Numbered from the stretch's first letter, positions 23,559 to 32,987 are shown. The stretch: 64,000 bases of DNA from Sphingomonadales bacterium (GCA_016704425.1 JADJAC010000010.1:365501-429500), one strand, 5' to 3'. Notes: generated by a model from the sequence alone, not told the origin. Numbers and translations: made by a program.

Positions 23559-24794
23559 ATGAACCGCACCCCTTTGCCGCCTGCAATCAAGTTTGTGCTG
23601 GCGACGATGCTCGTCAATTCGATTGGCTTTGGCATCATCATTCCGTCCTTCCCGCAATTGATCATGTCGCTCGGCCATGTCTCCCTGTCGCGGGCGATTG
23701 CGATCGGCGGCTGGTTGTCGCTGACTTATGCACTGTTCCAGTTCCTTTTTGGCCCGGTGATGGGCAACCTTTCCGATCGCTTCGGCAGGCGGCCGGTTCT
23801 GCTGGGATCTCTGTTCGGCTTCGCTGTCGATTTCCTTGTCATGGCCTTCGCGCCAAACCTTGCCTGGCTGTTCGCGACGCGGATGCTGACCGGAATCTTC
23901 GGCGCGACCAACGGGCCGTCGCAGTCAGTCATTGCCGATGTCACTGGCCCTGATGACCGTTCGCGCCTGTTCGGCTATATCAGCGCCGCCTTCGGAGTCG
24001 GGTTTGTGGCGGGGCCGGCCCTGGGCGGATTGCTTGCCGAATTCGATCCGCGCCTGCCCTTCTATGCTGCCAGCGCCCTGGCAGCCGCGAATTTTCTCTA
24101 TGGCGTGTTTGCACTGCCCGAGACGCTCGCCAAAGAGCACCGGCGCCCGTTCGACTGGAAACGGGCAAATCCGGTCGGCGCGCTCCTCACGGTCCGAAAA
24201 CTGCCCGGGCTCCTGCCCATTTCCGGCGTCTATCTGGCGTGGCAGCTCGCCAGCCTGATCTACCCCATGACCTGGTCCTATTTCACGATCGGGCGCTATG
24301 GCTGGTCCAACGCGATGATCGGGCTGTCGCTTGCGCTGATGGGGGTGTCGATGGCCGTCACCCAGATCCTCTTTTCAGCCCGCATCATCGCCCGTTTCGG
24401 GGAACGGCGGACAGCAACGATTGGCATGCTCGGGGGCGCATTGGGGATGATCGCCTTTGCCGTCACGACGAATGGCTGGCTGGCCTTTGCGATCATGCCG
24501 CTGATCGCTGTCCAGTCGCTGGTACACCCTTGCCTCACAGCGATGATGTCGAGGCGGGCCGATGCGACGAACCAGGGCGAGGTCCAGGGATTTGCGTCCA
24601 GCGTGATGGCGGTCGGATCGGTCATCGCGCCGACCCTGTTCAATCCGGCGCTATCCTGGTTCACTGGCCCCGGGGCGCCATTCCAGTTCTACGGCATTGC
24701 CTTTGTCATCGCCGCGACCTTTGCTCTGGTGGGCCTCGCGATCCTCTTTGCGATGGCGCCCGCACAAAGGCCCGATCCAGCGATTGGCGGCTAG
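23559..24794 (+). CDS. MFS transporter, TCR/Tet-type
   Basis: A 411-residue 12-span major facilitator with the loop 2-3 motif GNLSDRFGRRPVLL and wording close to TetA-type drug:H+ antiporters (GFGIIIPSFPQLI; RMLTGIFGATNGPSQSVIADVT; PALGGLLAEFDPRLPF). It probably exports a small hydrophobic compound across the inner membrane. The sequence does not show which drug, and no TetR-type regulator is adjacent, so tetracycline resistance should not be assumed. Confidence 0.85.
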   Translation: MNRTPLPPAIKFVLATMLVNSIGFGIIIPSFPQLIMSLGHVSLSRAIAIGGWLSLTYALFQFLFGPVMGNLSDRFGRRPVLLGSLFGFAVDFLVMAFAPNLAWLFATRMLTGIFGATNGPSQSVIADVTGPDDRSRLFGYISAAFGVGFVAGPALGGLLAEFDPRLPFYAASALAAANFLYGVFALPETLAKEHRRPFDWKRANPVGALLTVRKLPGLLPISGVYLAWQLASLIYPMTWSYFTIGRYGWSNAMIGLSLALMGVSMAVTQILFSARIIARFGERRTATIGMLGGALGMIAFAVTTNGWLAFAIMPLIAVQSLVHPCLTAMMSRRADATNQGEVQGFASSVMAVGSVIAPTLFNPALSWFTGPGAPFQFYGIAFVIAATFALVGLAILFAMAPAQRPDPAIGG

Positions 24795-24805
24795 GGGGCC
24801 GTTCT

Positions 24806-25564
24806 TCAGATCCCGCCGTCAATCGCCTCATGGCCAACGGCATCGAGCGCGGCGCCAAGCGCGGCCGCACAGCCATCAAGCGCCATCTGGTCCGTTGAGC
24901 GGATCACGAAGTTGGACCCGACCTGTCCGTGCCGAAAGAAGGGATAGCTGCCGATCTGGCAACCTTCATGCGCCTTTTCGGTATCGCCAAGGAGCTCCGC
25001 GATTTCGCTTTCCGCCACCCAGCAACCGATCGTCCGCGAGAGCAGGGGGAGCCCGCCCTCCAGCGTACCGGTCAGCGCGTCGAGCATCCCTGCCGTAATG
25101 TGCGGCACCCCGGCCATGATGAAGATATTGCCATGCCTTATGCCCGGCGCGCCAGACATGCGGTTGGGGATGAGTTCGGCACCATCAGGCACACGCGCCA
25201 TGCGCAGGCGCGCTTCAGTGATCCCGCCACGCGCTTCGTAGTAACGGTGCAACGCAGCGCTCGCTTCCGGGTGAATCACGACGCCGACGCCAAGAGCCGC
25301 TGCAATGGCATCGACCGTGATGTCGTCGTGCGTTGGCCCGATGCCGCCGGTCGTGAAGAGATAGTCATTGCGCGCGCGCAAAGTGTTGACCGCCTCGACA
25401 ATGGCCTCCTGAACATCAGGCACGACCCGCACTTCGGCCAGCCTGATCCCCTGGATGTTCAGCCAGAGCGCGATCTGCGCGACATTCTTGTCCTGCGTGC
25501 GGCCGGAGAGGATTTCATCGCCAATGACGACAAGAGCGGCGGTCCAGATGCGTGTCGTTGTCAT
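24806..25564 (-). CDS. MoaB/CinA-type competence/damage-inducible domain protein
   Basis: A 252-residue protein with the molybdopterin-binding (MoCF/CinA N-terminal) fold: TAALVVIGDEILSGRTQDKN, LFTTGGIGPTHDDITVDAIA and IMAGVPHITAGMLDAL. Proteins of this subgroup lack the CinA deamidase domain. The family binds or hydrolyses nucleotide-like ligands; the exact reaction of this short form is not established. The ATG at 25564 fits the family N-terminus; another in frame at 25576 is possible and neither has a good Shine-Dalgarno. It converges on the MFS gene (11 nt) and is divergent from map. Confidence 0.85.
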   Translation of the reverse strand: MTTTRIWTAALVVIGDEILSGRTQDKNVAQIALWLNIQGIRLAEVRVVPDVQEAIVEAVNTLRARNDYLFTTGGIGPTHDDITVDAIAAALGVGVVIHPEASAALHRYYEARGGITEARLRMARVPDGAELIPNRMSGAPGIRHGNIFIMAGVPHITAGMLDALTGTLEGGLPLLSRTIGCWVAESEIAELLGDTEKAHEGCQIGSYPFFRHGQVGSNFVIRSTDQMALDGCAAALGAALDAVGHEAIDGGI

Positions 25565-25647
25565 GCTGGATGCCATAGCGCGGAACTGCAGAACAGCCAA
25601 ATCCCGCAAGGCTCGCAAAATGATGGAGCTACTGCTATATCCCCGCC

Positions 25648-26475
25648 ATGACCGACTATCAGACCGTCACCCTCGACACGCTCCATGCGCGCAATGGCGC
25701 CATCAAACTCCACGGCCCCGAAGGGTTTGAAGGCATGCGCAGGGCGGGCTTCCTGTCGGCGCAGATCCTCGACGCCCTCGTCCCGCTGATTGTGCCCGGC
25801 ATCACGACCGAAGAGATTGACGACACCGTCCGCCAGATGACGCTGGACGCAGGCGCCATCCCGGCGACGCTCGGCTATCGCGGCTATGCGCACAGTTGCT
25901 GCACCTCGATCAACCACGTTATCTGCCACGGCATCCCGGGGCCCAAGGCTCTGCGCGACGGTGATATCGTCAATGTCGACGTGACGAGCATTGTCGACGG
26001 TTGGCATGGCGATACCAACCGCACCTATCTGGTCGGGGACGTGCCGATCAAGGCGCGGCGGCTGGTCGAAGTGACCTATGAGGCGATGATGCGCGGCATC
26101 GAGCAGGCGCGGGCGGGCAACCGGCTTGGCGATGTGGCCCATGCGATCCAGAGCTTTGCCGAAAAACACCGTTATGGCGTGGTGCGCGATTTCTGCGGAC
26201 ACGGCATCGGCCGCCTGTTCCACGACGCCCCCGAAGTCGTCCACGCCGGACGTCCCGGCACCGGCCCCGAGCTGAAGCCGGGCATGTTCTTCACGATCGA
26301 GCCGATGATCAATATCGGCCGGCCGGACTGCAAGGTGCTCGACGATGGCTGGACCGCCGTGACGCGGGACCGCTCGCTCTCGGCCCAGTTCGAACATTCG
26401 ATCGGCATCACCGACGGCGCGCCGGAAATCTTCACAAAGAGCCCGGCCGGGCTGGATTGCCCGGTTTTCGGGTAA
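25648..26475 (+). CDS. map: Type I methionine aminopeptidase
   Basis: A 275-residue enzyme removing the initiator methionine from nascent proteins. All five metal ligands are visible: Asp111 (VNVDVTS), Asp122 (GDTNRTY), His185 (GHGIGRLFH), Glu218 (TIEPMINIG) and Glu249 (QFEHSIGIT), with the substrate His94 in ICHGIPG. It is a single-domain type Ia form with a short N-terminal extension. tRNA-Gly lies just downstream on the opposite strand. Confidence 0.96.
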   Translation: MTDYQTVTLDTLHARNGAIKLHGPEGFEGMRRAGFLSAQILDALVPLIVPGITTEEIDDTVRQMTLDAGAIPATLGYRGYAHSCCTSINHVICHGIPGPKALRDGDIVNVDVTSIVDGWHGDTNRTYLVGDVPIKARRLVEVTYEAMMRGIEQARAGNRLGDVAHAIQSFAEKHRYGVVRDFCGHGIGRLFHDAPEVVHAGRPGTGPELKPGMFFTIEPMINIGRPDCKVLDDGWTAVTRDRSLSAQFEHSIGITDGAPEIFTKSPAGLDCPVFG

Positions 26476-26517
26476 GGGGCAAGCCGGTCGCTTGTCCCTG
26501 CAGACCTGCCACATTTC

Positions 26518-26591
26518 TGGAGCGGGCGAAGGGAATCGAACCCTCGTCGTAAGCTTGGGAAGCTTCTGCTCTGCCATTGAGCTACGCCCGC
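26518..26591 (-). tRNA. tRNA-Gly(CCC)
   Basis: On the minus strand the gene starts GCGGGCGTAGCTCAATGGC and ends with CGCCCGC, discriminator T and an encoded CCA. The 7-bp acceptor stem, the GCTC/GAGC D-stem and the T-arm with TTCGATT are all readable, and the anticodon loop TTCCCAA gives anticodon CCC (reads GGG glycine codons). Length is 74 nt with CCA. Confidence 0.95.
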
Positions 26592-26674
26592 GCGGTCGTC
26601 GCCTTTATGTCAGTCTTGCGCGATTGTCGAGCCACGCGCATGGTGGGGCTTCATAACAGATACCGGAGAGACAC

Positions 26675-27793
26675 ATGGGATTGGAATTGCGTTCGCTCGT
26701 CAAGGAGAGTGGGGAACTGGAACTGTCGCTGGTCGACGTGCCGATGCCGGAGCCGAAGCCTGACCAGGTCGTGGTACGGGTTGAGGCGACGCCGATCAAT
26801 CCGTCCGATCTGGGGCTTTTGCTGGGCGCCGCTGATGTTGCAACTGCGCGTGCATCGGGGACGGCAACTCATCCTGTCGTCACCTTCAGGATTCCCGAAC
26901 AGATGATGCGCGCCATGGCTTCGCGCGTCGGCCAGTCGATGCCGGTTGGCAACGAGGGCGCGGGCGTTGTGGTGAAGGCGGGATCATCGCCGGAGGCGCA
27001 GGCCCTGCTGGGCAAGACCGTCACGATGATCGGCGGCGCCATGTATGCCGAATATCGTTGCCTGCGTGCGTCCGATTGCATGGCGCTGCCTGAAGGCGCG
27101 ACCCCGGCGGATGGAGCCTCCTGCTTCGTCAATCCGCTGACAGCGCTCAGCATGGTCGAAGTCATGAAGCGCGAGGGGCATACCGCACTGGTCCACACGG
27201 CCGCTGCTTCGAACCTTGGCCAGATGCTCAACAAGATCTGCATCAAGGATGGGGTTGCCCTCGTCAACATTGTCCGCAGCCCGGAACAGGCGAAGATCCT
27301 GCGCGATATCGGTGCCAAATACATCTGCGATTCGAGTGCGCCCGATTTCATGGATAGGCTGGTCGATGCCTTGGCAGAAACCGGTGCAACGCTGGCGTTC
27401 GACGCGATCGGCGGTGGAAAGCTTGCAGGGCAGATCCTGACCGCCATGGAAATTGCCGCCAACAGGACGGCAAAGGAATATAGCCGTTATGGCTCAACCG
27501 TGCACAAGCAGGTCTATATCTATGGCCGCCTCGACACCCGGCCGACCGAACTGGGTGCAGGGCTCGGGATGGCATGGGGGGTGGGCGGATGGCTGCTGAT
27601 GCCGTTCCTCATCAAGCTGGGGCCAGATGCGATGCGGCTCCGCCAACGCGTGATGGATGAACTCAAGACGACTTTCGCAAGCCACTATACGCGCGAGATC
27701 TCGCTGACCGAGGCCCTGCAGCCAGCCATCATCGAAGCCTATAACCGGCGCGCGACGGGGGAGAAGTTCCTTATCGTTCCAACAAAGGCATAG
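26675..27793 (+). CDS. Zinc-type (MDR) alcohol dehydrogenase-like oxidoreductase
   Basis: A 372-residue medium-chain dehydrogenase/reductase. The N-terminal GroES-like domain has VRVEATPINPSDLGLLLG and GNEGAGVVVKAG, and the Rossmann domain has TALVHTAAASNLGQMLNKI and the FDAIGGGKLAGQILTAME region. The wording is that of quinone oxidoreductase-like proteins lacking the zinc cysteines. NAD(P)H-linked reduction of an activated double bond or quinone is likely. GGAGA lies 5 nt before the ATG. It opens a three-gene run with the ABA4-like and carboxyltransferase genes (4-nt gap, then ATGA overlap). Confidence 0.85.
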   Translation: MGLELRSLVKESGELELSLVDVPMPEPKPDQVVVRVEATPINPSDLGLLLGAADVATARASGTATHPVVTFRIPEQMMRAMASRVGQSMPVGNEGAGVVVKAGSSPEAQALLGKTVTMIGGAMYAEYRCLRASDCMALPEGATPADGASCFVNPLTALSMVEVMKREGHTALVHTAAASNLGQMLNKICIKDGVALVNIVRSPEQAKILRDIGAKYICDSSAPDFMDRLVDALAETGATLAFDAIGGGKLAGQILTAMEIAANRTAKEYSRYGSTVHKQVYIYGRLDTRPTELGAGLGMAWGVGGWLLMPFLIKLGPDAMRLRQRVMDELKTTFASHYTREISLTEALQPAIIEAYNRRATGEKFLIVPTKA

Positions 27794-27797
27794 CACC

Positions 27798-28223
27798 ATG
27801 CATCTTGAAGGCATTTATTCCGGGGCAAGTGCGCTTGCCATGATCGGCTGGCTCGCCCTTGCGCTGGCACCGCTCCGGCGGACCTTGTGCGTCGCGTTTG
27901 CCCGAATCCTCGCGCTGCTGCTGGCGGCGGCCTATCTGGCACAATTCTTCTTCACGACTGAGACCATTGACGGCGCTGGGTTCGGTTCCCTGGCAGAAGT
28001 CAGCGCGCTCTTTTCGGCGCCCGGAAACGTGATGATGGGTTGGACGCACTATCTGGCGTTCGACCTGTTCATCGGCAGTTGGGAGGTGGAAGATGCCGGC
28101 AAGGAAGGCATCCCGCACTGGCTGGTTCTGCCCTGCCTGTTTTTCACCCTGATGCTCGGACCCATTGGCCTGCTGCTCTATTTCTCGATCCGGGTCGGCC
28201 GCCGCAGGTTCTTTCCCGCATGA
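27798..28223 (+). CDS. ABA4-like (DUF4281) membrane protein
   Basis: A 141-residue membrane protein with four predicted spans and the ABA4-family signature MGWTHYLAFDLFIGSWEVED followed by a Pro-Cys-Leu-Phe-Phe-Thr segment and GPIGLLLYF. ABA4 in plants is needed for neoxanthin formation; bacterial homologues are uncharacterised. The stop overlaps the ATG of the carboxyltransferase gene by 4 nt (ATGA), so the two are translationally coupled. Why an ABA4-like protein should be paired with an acyl-CoA carboxylase subunit is not evident. Confidence 0.8.
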   Translation: MHLEGIYSGASALAMIGWLALALAPLRRTLCVAFARILALLLAAAYLAQFFFTTETIDGAGFGSLAEVSALFSAPGNVMMGWTHYLAFDLFIGSWEVEDAGKEGIPHWLVLPCLFFTLMLGPIGLLLYFSIRVGRRRFFPA

Positions 28224-29767
28224 GCTGGCAGAAGGAAGTCGATGAAATCGGCAAGCGCAAGACGCTTGCCGAGGCGATGGGTGGGCCGGAGAAGCTGAAA
28301 AAACAAAAGGCCGATGGCAAGCTCAACGCGCGGGAACGGATAGCGGGGCTGGTCGACAAGGGGAGCTTTCGCGAGATAGGCCAGCTGGGCGGCGCCGCGA
28401 CCTATGACGCCAAGGGCGAACTGAAGAGCTTCCTTCCCTCCAACATGCTCTTCGGACGCGCGAAGATCGAAGGCCGCCCGGTCGTGGTCCAGTCAGACGA
28501 TTTCACTGTCCGGGGCGGAGCCGCCGATGCGGCGATTCATGAAAAGCTTGTCCAGTCCGAAAGGCTGGCGGGCGAATACCGGATGCCCCTCGTCCGCATG
28601 ATCGAAGGCACGGGCGGCGGCGGGTCGGTCAAGACGCTTGAGACAATGGGGTTCACCTATGTGCCCGAAGTTCCGGGCTGGGACCTGATGGTAGACAATC
28701 TGTCACTCGTCCCCGTGGTCGCGCTGGGGCTTGGCCCGGTGGCCGGACTTGGCGCCGGACGGCTGGTGATGAGTCATTACAGCTTGCTTGTGAAAGGCCT
28801 GAGCCAGCTTTTCGTGGCCGGGCCACCGGTCGTCGCCGCCGTGGGCGAAAAGCGCACCAAGGAAGAGCTGGGCGGATCGCATATCCACGCAAAAAATGGC
28901 GCGATTGATGATGAGGCCGCCAGTGAGGCCGAAGCCTTTGCAATGGCCCGCACCTTTCTCTCTTATCTGCCGTCGTCGATCCATGAACTGCCCGAACGCA
29001 AGCCGACCCGGGACAAGCCGGATCGTCGTGAACAGTTCCTGATCGAGGCGGTCCCGCGCGATTTGCGGCACCTCTACAAGATCCGTCCGATCATCGAAGC
29101 CGTCGTGGATCAAGGGAGTTTCTTCGAGATTGGTCGGCAGCACGGCCCGTCCATTGTCACCGGCTTTGCGCGGATCGACGGATATCCGGTCGGGATCATG
29201 GCGAGCGACCCGATGGTTCTGGGTGGCCTGTGGACAGCGGCAACCGCCCGCAAGGTGGAACGCTTCATTGATCTGGCCGATACATTCCACCTGCCTGTTG
29301 TCCATATGGTCGACAATCCGGGCTTCATGATCGGCCGCAAGGCCGAAGAGGACGGGACGATCCGTTACGGCAGCCGTGCGATGACGGCTGTTTATCAGAG
29401 CAAGGTGCCGATCTGCGTCGTCATCTTGCGCAAGGTCTATGGCATGGGGGGAAGCGCACCTGCCAACCTGTCACGCTTCAAATGGCGCTTCGCCTGGCCA
29501 AGCGGAGATTGGGGAAGTCTGCCCATCTCGGGCGGACTCGAAGCGGCCTACAAGTCGGACCTTGAAGCTTCGGACAATCCGAAGGCCCTGCTGAAGGATA
29601 TCACAGCCCGACTGAACCAGGTCCGAAGCCCGTTCCGCACGGCAGAAAAGTTCCGGATCGAAGACATTATCGACCCGCGCGACACGCGACCGATGCTCTG
29701 CGAGTTCGTCGAGCAGGCCTATCGTGTGCTGGAACCCGGCCCGAAGGCGCGCGGTTTCCGCTGTTAG
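28220..29767 (+). CDS. Acyl-CoA carboxylase, carboxyltransferase subunit
   Basis: A 515-residue protein with tandem crotonase-like N and C carboxyltransferase domains: LNARERIAGLVDKGSFREIG, FTVRGGAADAAIHEKL, MIEGTGGGGSVKTLE, then FFEIGRQHGPSIVTGFARIDG and VDNPGFMIGRKAEEDGTIR. This is the beta subunit type of acetyl/propionyl/methylcrotonyl-CoA carboxylases; the exact acyl-CoA is not clear, and no biotin carboxylase gene is adjacent. The start ATG overlaps the upstream stop (ATGA), ruling out longer readings. Confidence 0.88.
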   Translation: MSWQKEVDEIGKRKTLAEAMGGPEKLKKQKADGKLNARERIAGLVDKGSFREIGQLGGAATYDAKGELKSFLPSNMLFGRAKIEGRPVVVQSDDFTVRGGAADAAIHEKLVQSERLAGEYRMPLVRMIEGTGGGGSVKTLETMGFTYVPEVPGWDLMVDNLSLVPVVALGLGPVAGLGAGRLVMSHYSLLVKGLSQLFVAGPPVVAAVGEKRTKEELGGSHIHAKNGAIDDEAASEAEAFAMARTFLSYLPSSIHELPERKPTRDKPDRREQFLIEAVPRDLRHLYKIRPIIEAVVDQGSFFEIGRQHGPSIVTGFARIDGYPVGIMASDPMVLGGLWTAATARKVERFIDLADTFHLPVVHMVDNPGFMIGRKAEEDGTIRYGSRAMTAVYQSKVPICVVILRKVYGMGGSAPANLSRFKWRFAWPSGDWGSLPISGGLEAAYKSDLEASDNPKALLKDITARLNQVRSPFRTAEKFRIEDIIDPRDTRPMLCEFVEQAYRVLEPGPKARGFRC

Positions 29768-29779
29768 GGGCAGGCGCTG

Positions 29780-30757
29780 CTAGGCGTTGGCGAACCCGGG
29801 CAGCCGCTTGTTGATGATGGCATTGGCTTCGGCCATGATCCGGTCGATCAGGTCCTTGCAGGTCGGGATGTCATGGATCAGCCCGGCAACCATGCCGCAG
29901 CTCCAGGCGCCGGCTTCCATATCGCCTTCCAGCATGATGCGCGGATAAACGCCCGCAACCTCCTCGGCTATGTCCGCGAACGTGATATTGGCTCCGAGCG
30001 CGCGTTCCTTTTCGAGCAGGCGTTCAACCGCCACATTGGTCAACACCCGTTCGGTATTGCGCAAGGGCCGCATCACGAGTCGCGTATCGAGTTCGGATGC
30101 AGCAACCAGGGCCTGCTTCACCTTTTCGTGAACCGGGGCTTCCTTGGTTGCGATGAAGCGCGTACCCATGTTCATGCCTTCGGCGCCGAGCGCCAGCGCC
30201 GCAACAAGGCTGCGGCCATCCGCCATACCGCCTGAAGCGACAAACGGAATGTCGAGTTCGTCCGCTGCACGGGGCAGCAGGATGAAATTGGGTATGTCGT
30301 CTTCACCCGGATGGCCGCCGCATTCGAACCCGTCGACCGAAACGGCATCGCAGCCAATCGCCTGCGCCTTCAGCGAATGACGGACGGATGTGCATTTGTG
30401 GATCACCTTGATGCCAGCATCATGCAGCGCTGGCAGCACCTGCACTGGATTGTTGCCCGCCGTTTCAACGACCTTCACGCCGCCTTCGATGATCGCCTTG
30501 ACCATCCCCGGATAATCCGGCGCATTGACGACGGGCAGGAAGGTCAGGTTCACGCCGAACGGCTTGTCGGTCATGTCCCGGCACTTCGCGATTTCGTTCG
30601 CAAGATCCGCAGGCGTCTTCTGGGTCAGGCCGGTGATGATGCCAAGCCCGCCCGCATTCGAAACGGCGGCAGCCATCTCCGCAAAACCGACATAATGCAT
30701 CCCCCCTTGAATGATGGGGTGCTCAATGCCGAACATGTCCGTGATGCGGGTCTTCAT
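29780..30757 (-). CDS. Nitronate monooxygenase family protein
   Basis: A 325-residue FMN TIM-barrel protein of the 2-nitropropane dioxygenase/nitronate monooxygenase family: MFGIEHPIIQGGMHYVG, PFGVNLTFLP, ETAGNNPVQVLP, HKCTSVRHSLKAQ, DGFECGGHPGEDD, ASGGMADGRSLVAALALGAEG and MGTRFIATKEA. It may detoxify nitronates, though many members have other enoate substrates. The stop lies 13 nt from the converging carboxyltransferase stop. Confidence 0.88.
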   Translation of the reverse strand: MKTRITDMFGIEHPIIQGGMHYVGFAEMAAAVSNAGGLGIITGLTQKTPADLANEIAKCRDMTDKPFGVNLTFLPVVNAPDYPGMVKAIIEGGVKVVETAGNNPVQVLPALHDAGIKVIHKCTSVRHSLKAQAIGCDAVSVDGFECGGHPGEDDIPNFILLPRAADELDIPFVASGGMADGRSLVAALALGAEGMNMGTRFIATKEAPVHEKVKQALVAASELDTRLVMRPLRNTERVLTNVAVERLLEKERALGANITFADIAEEVAGVYPRIMLEGDMEAGAWSCGMVAGLIHDIPTCKDLIDRIMAEANAIINKRLPGFANA

Positions 30758-30907
30758 GGGGCGAATCCTCTCAAATGCAAAGTTCGGCCGGACGGTGGCC
30801 GCAGTTTACGTTTACGTCAAGCATGAGAATCGCGCGAAATCAATGCTGGCGGTGCCCGGCCTGCTTTCCCTATGATTGCGGGCAAGTCTGGCAGAGAGGA
30901 CCAAGGG

Positions 30908-31096
30908 TTGCAGCAATTGCTCTGGAGTGGATGTGTAACGGCTCTCGCCGTCGCAGGCCTTGCGACATGGGGAGACCGGCGGCGCGCAAACCGCACGGAT
31001 CCCGATGACGTCGGCTTCATGCCCTGGCCGCTCGTCCTCGTGCTGGCCATGATCATCGCCGCCGTTCTTGCGGCCCTTGCCTTAAAGGCGGGGTAA
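30908..31096 (+). CDS. Small two-span membrane protein
   Basis: About 62 residues if started at the TTG at 30908 (AGAGAGG lies 8 nt upstream), reading LQQLLWSGCVTALAVAGLAT, a charged DRRRANRTDPDDVGFMPW loop, and a second span VLVLAMIIAAVLAALALKAG. An ATG at 30872 would add 12 polar residues and has no ribosome binding site. It resembles short conserved alphaproteobacterial membrane proteins of unknown function. Its stop is 4 nt before mobA, so the two are probably co-transcribed. Confidence 0.55.
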   Translation: MQQLLWSGCVTALAVAGLATWGDRRRANRTDPDDVGFMPWPLVLVLAMIIAAVLAALALKAG

Positions 31097-31100
31097 CGGA

Positions 31101-31637
31101 ATGCGCGCGCTGGGGGCCATCATCGCCGGCGGACAGGGGCGGCGTTTCGGCGGAGACAAGGCTGCTGCGCTGTTTCGTGGAAAGCCTTTGATCGAACATG
31201 TGGCAGAAGCCCTGGCGCAGCAGGTCGCAGATCTTGTCGTCGTGGGGCGGGCCTGGCCTGGCCTGGCATTTCTGGCTGACCGCCCCGAAGGCGCGCTGGG
31301 CCCGCTCGCCGGCCTCAACGCTGCACTCCAACATGCGGGCGAATCCGGATACGACGGCGTGATCAGCGCAGGATGCGACACGCTGCCCATTCTTCCGGAC
31401 ATGGTTTCCCTGTTGGCAGGAAACGGACCAGCCTATCTGGCGGATCACTTTCTCCTCGGCTGGTGGCCGACTGACCTGGCGTCCGAGCTTGAGCGCCATC
31501 TGGCAGAACAGGACGACCGTTCGATCCGCGGCTGGATCAAACGATGCAGCGCCCGAGCGGTTTCGCCGTCCGCACCGCTCCAAAACCTCAACACGCGCGC
31601 CGATCTCGAAGCCTATGAACGCATTACCGCTTCTTAA
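31101..31637 (+). CDS. mobA: Molybdenum cofactor guanylyltransferase
   Basis: A 178-residue nucleotidyltransferase starting with IIAGGQGRRFGGDKAAALF, the GTP-binding signature of MobA, with LGPLAGLNAAL and ISAGCDTLPILP (metal-binding Asp). It transfers GMP from GTP to molybdenum cofactor to make the dinucleotide form used by DMSO-reductase-family enzymes. The length is slightly below the usual 190-200. GGGGTAACGGA precedes the ATG. No other molybdopterin gene is nearby except the CinA/MoaB-like protein several kb away. Confidence 0.85.
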   Translation: MRALGAIIAGGQGRRFGGDKAAALFRGKPLIEHVAEALAQQVADLVVVGRAWPGLAFLADRPEGALGPLAGLNAALQHAGESGYDGVISAGCDTLPILPDMVSLLAGNGPAYLADHFLLGWWPTDLASELERHLAEQDDRSIRGWIKRCSARAVSPSAPLQNLNTRADLEAYERITAS

Positions 31638-31728
31638 GGTCATGCGGATAAGTCCGTAATCCAGTCTCGGATGAGGTGTGCGTGATTCATGTCCAGGATT
31701 TGACCCGCGCGGAAGCGGCCGACGCGGT

Positions 31729-32967
31729 ATGGCTGTTGCGGCCCGCATGAAGCTGCCCACGGCCATTGTCCTGGGCGTCGATACGCCCATCGGTCTGACC
31801 GTCATTCGCGAACTTGGCCGCCGCGGCGTGCCCGTGCATGGCATCGGCCGCAACAGTGATGCACTGGGGCGCACGTCGCGCTATCTGTCCGGCTTTTCAT
31901 TGCGTCCCGAAGGGCCAACGCTCGCACAATGGCTACCTGAGCGTATCTTCCACACCGGCGCCCGCGCGCTTTTTGCCATCGCCGAAGACGATCTCGTGGC
32001 CCTTGCAGCACTGCCCGAAGAGATTGAAGGCTGTCGGATTCTCACACCTCGCAAGCCGCAACTTGATCTCGTTCTCGACAAGAGCAGGACTCTGGCCCTT
32101 GCTGCGGGGCTGGGCATAGACGTTCCCGAAAGCTGGCAGCCCCTGGCCGGGGAAGACTTCGCCCAATATGCCGAAACGCTGACCTATCCGGTGGTCGCCA
32201 AATGGGCCGATCCGCCCGCAATGGCCCGCATTCTGGCGGACCACGGCCTGCCGCTGATCAAGGCAGAACATGCGGCATCCCCCCACGCCCTGCTGGCTTT
32301 GCTGGACCGCTATGCCGCGTTGCGCGAATGGCCGATCGTTCAGCCCTTTTGCTCCGGCTTCGGATTTGCACAGATGCTCCACATGGCGGGGGGAAAGCCA
32401 AGCCTGATGTTCCAGCACAAGCGCATCCACGAATGGCCGGCCGAAGGCGGGTTTTCGACTCTATGCGAATCCGTGCCGCTCCGCCGCCATACCCACCAGA
32501 TGGAGCGATCCGCAGCGCTGCTTGCGGCAATCGGCTGGGAGGGGCCGGCAATGGTCGAGTATCGGCATGATCCAAAGACCGGCAAATACTGGCTGATGGA
32601 AGTGAATGGCCGGTTCTGGGGGAGCCTACCGCTTGCGCTACATTGCGGGGCCGAGTTCGCCTGGGAGCAGTATCGGCACAGGATATTGGGTGAATCGGGC
32701 CCCGCAAGACCTCGCCTGACGGATCGCCGCGCGCGCTTCTTGGTGCCCGAAACACGGCGCCTGTTCACGGTCCTCTTCAAGGCGCAGTCGATCCCCAATT
32801 TCAAGCCGTCACGCCTTGCCGAATTGACGTCCTATCTCTCGGGCTACTTCGATCCGCGTCTGCGCCACTTCATCTACACCGCAGACGATCCCAGGCCGTT
32901 CTTCCAGGATCTCGGCGGGATCATTCACCGCACGCTTCGGCGGGAAAAGCGCCCCGAAGACCTTTAG
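31729..32967 (+). CDS. ATP-grasp domain protein
   Basis: About 412 residues. The N-terminal pre-ATP-grasp region begins PTAIVLGVDTPIGLTVIREL, and the ATP-grasp core shows PVVAKWADPPAM, QPFCSGFGFAQMLHMAGGKP, MVEYRHDPKTGKYWLMEVNG and RFWGSLPLALHCG. Such proteins ligate a carboxylate to an amine or thiol using ATP; the substrate is unknown. The ATG at 31729 is taken, with the ATG at 31747 equally possible; neither has a strong Shine-Dalgarno. The C-terminal 90 residues are basic and not recognised. Confidence 0.75.
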   Translation: MAVAARMKLPTAIVLGVDTPIGLTVIRELGRRGVPVHGIGRNSDALGRTSRYLSGFSLRPEGPTLAQWLPERIFHTGARALFAIAEDDLVALAALPEEIEGCRILTPRKPQLDLVLDKSRTLALAAGLGIDVPESWQPLAGEDFAQYAETLTYPVVAKWADPPAMARILADHGLPLIKAEHAASPHALLALLDRYAALREWPIVQPFCSGFGFAQMLHMAGGKPSLMFQHKRIHEWPAEGGFSTLCESVPLRRHTHQMERSAALLAAIGWEGPAMVEYRHDPKTGKYWLMEVNGRFWGSLPLALHCGAEFAWEQYRHRILGESGPARPRLTDRRARFLVPETRRLFTVLFKAQSIPNFKPSRLAELTSYLSGYFDPRLRHFIYTADDPRPFFQDLGGIIHRTLRREKRPEDL

Positions 32968-32987
32968 TTCCGTCAGAAGCCAGCCGG

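Noticed and set aside
23559..24794. Calling the MFS gene a tetracycline resistance determinant
   Set aside because: The TetA-like wording is family-wide, and there is no adjacent TetR gene or mobile context.
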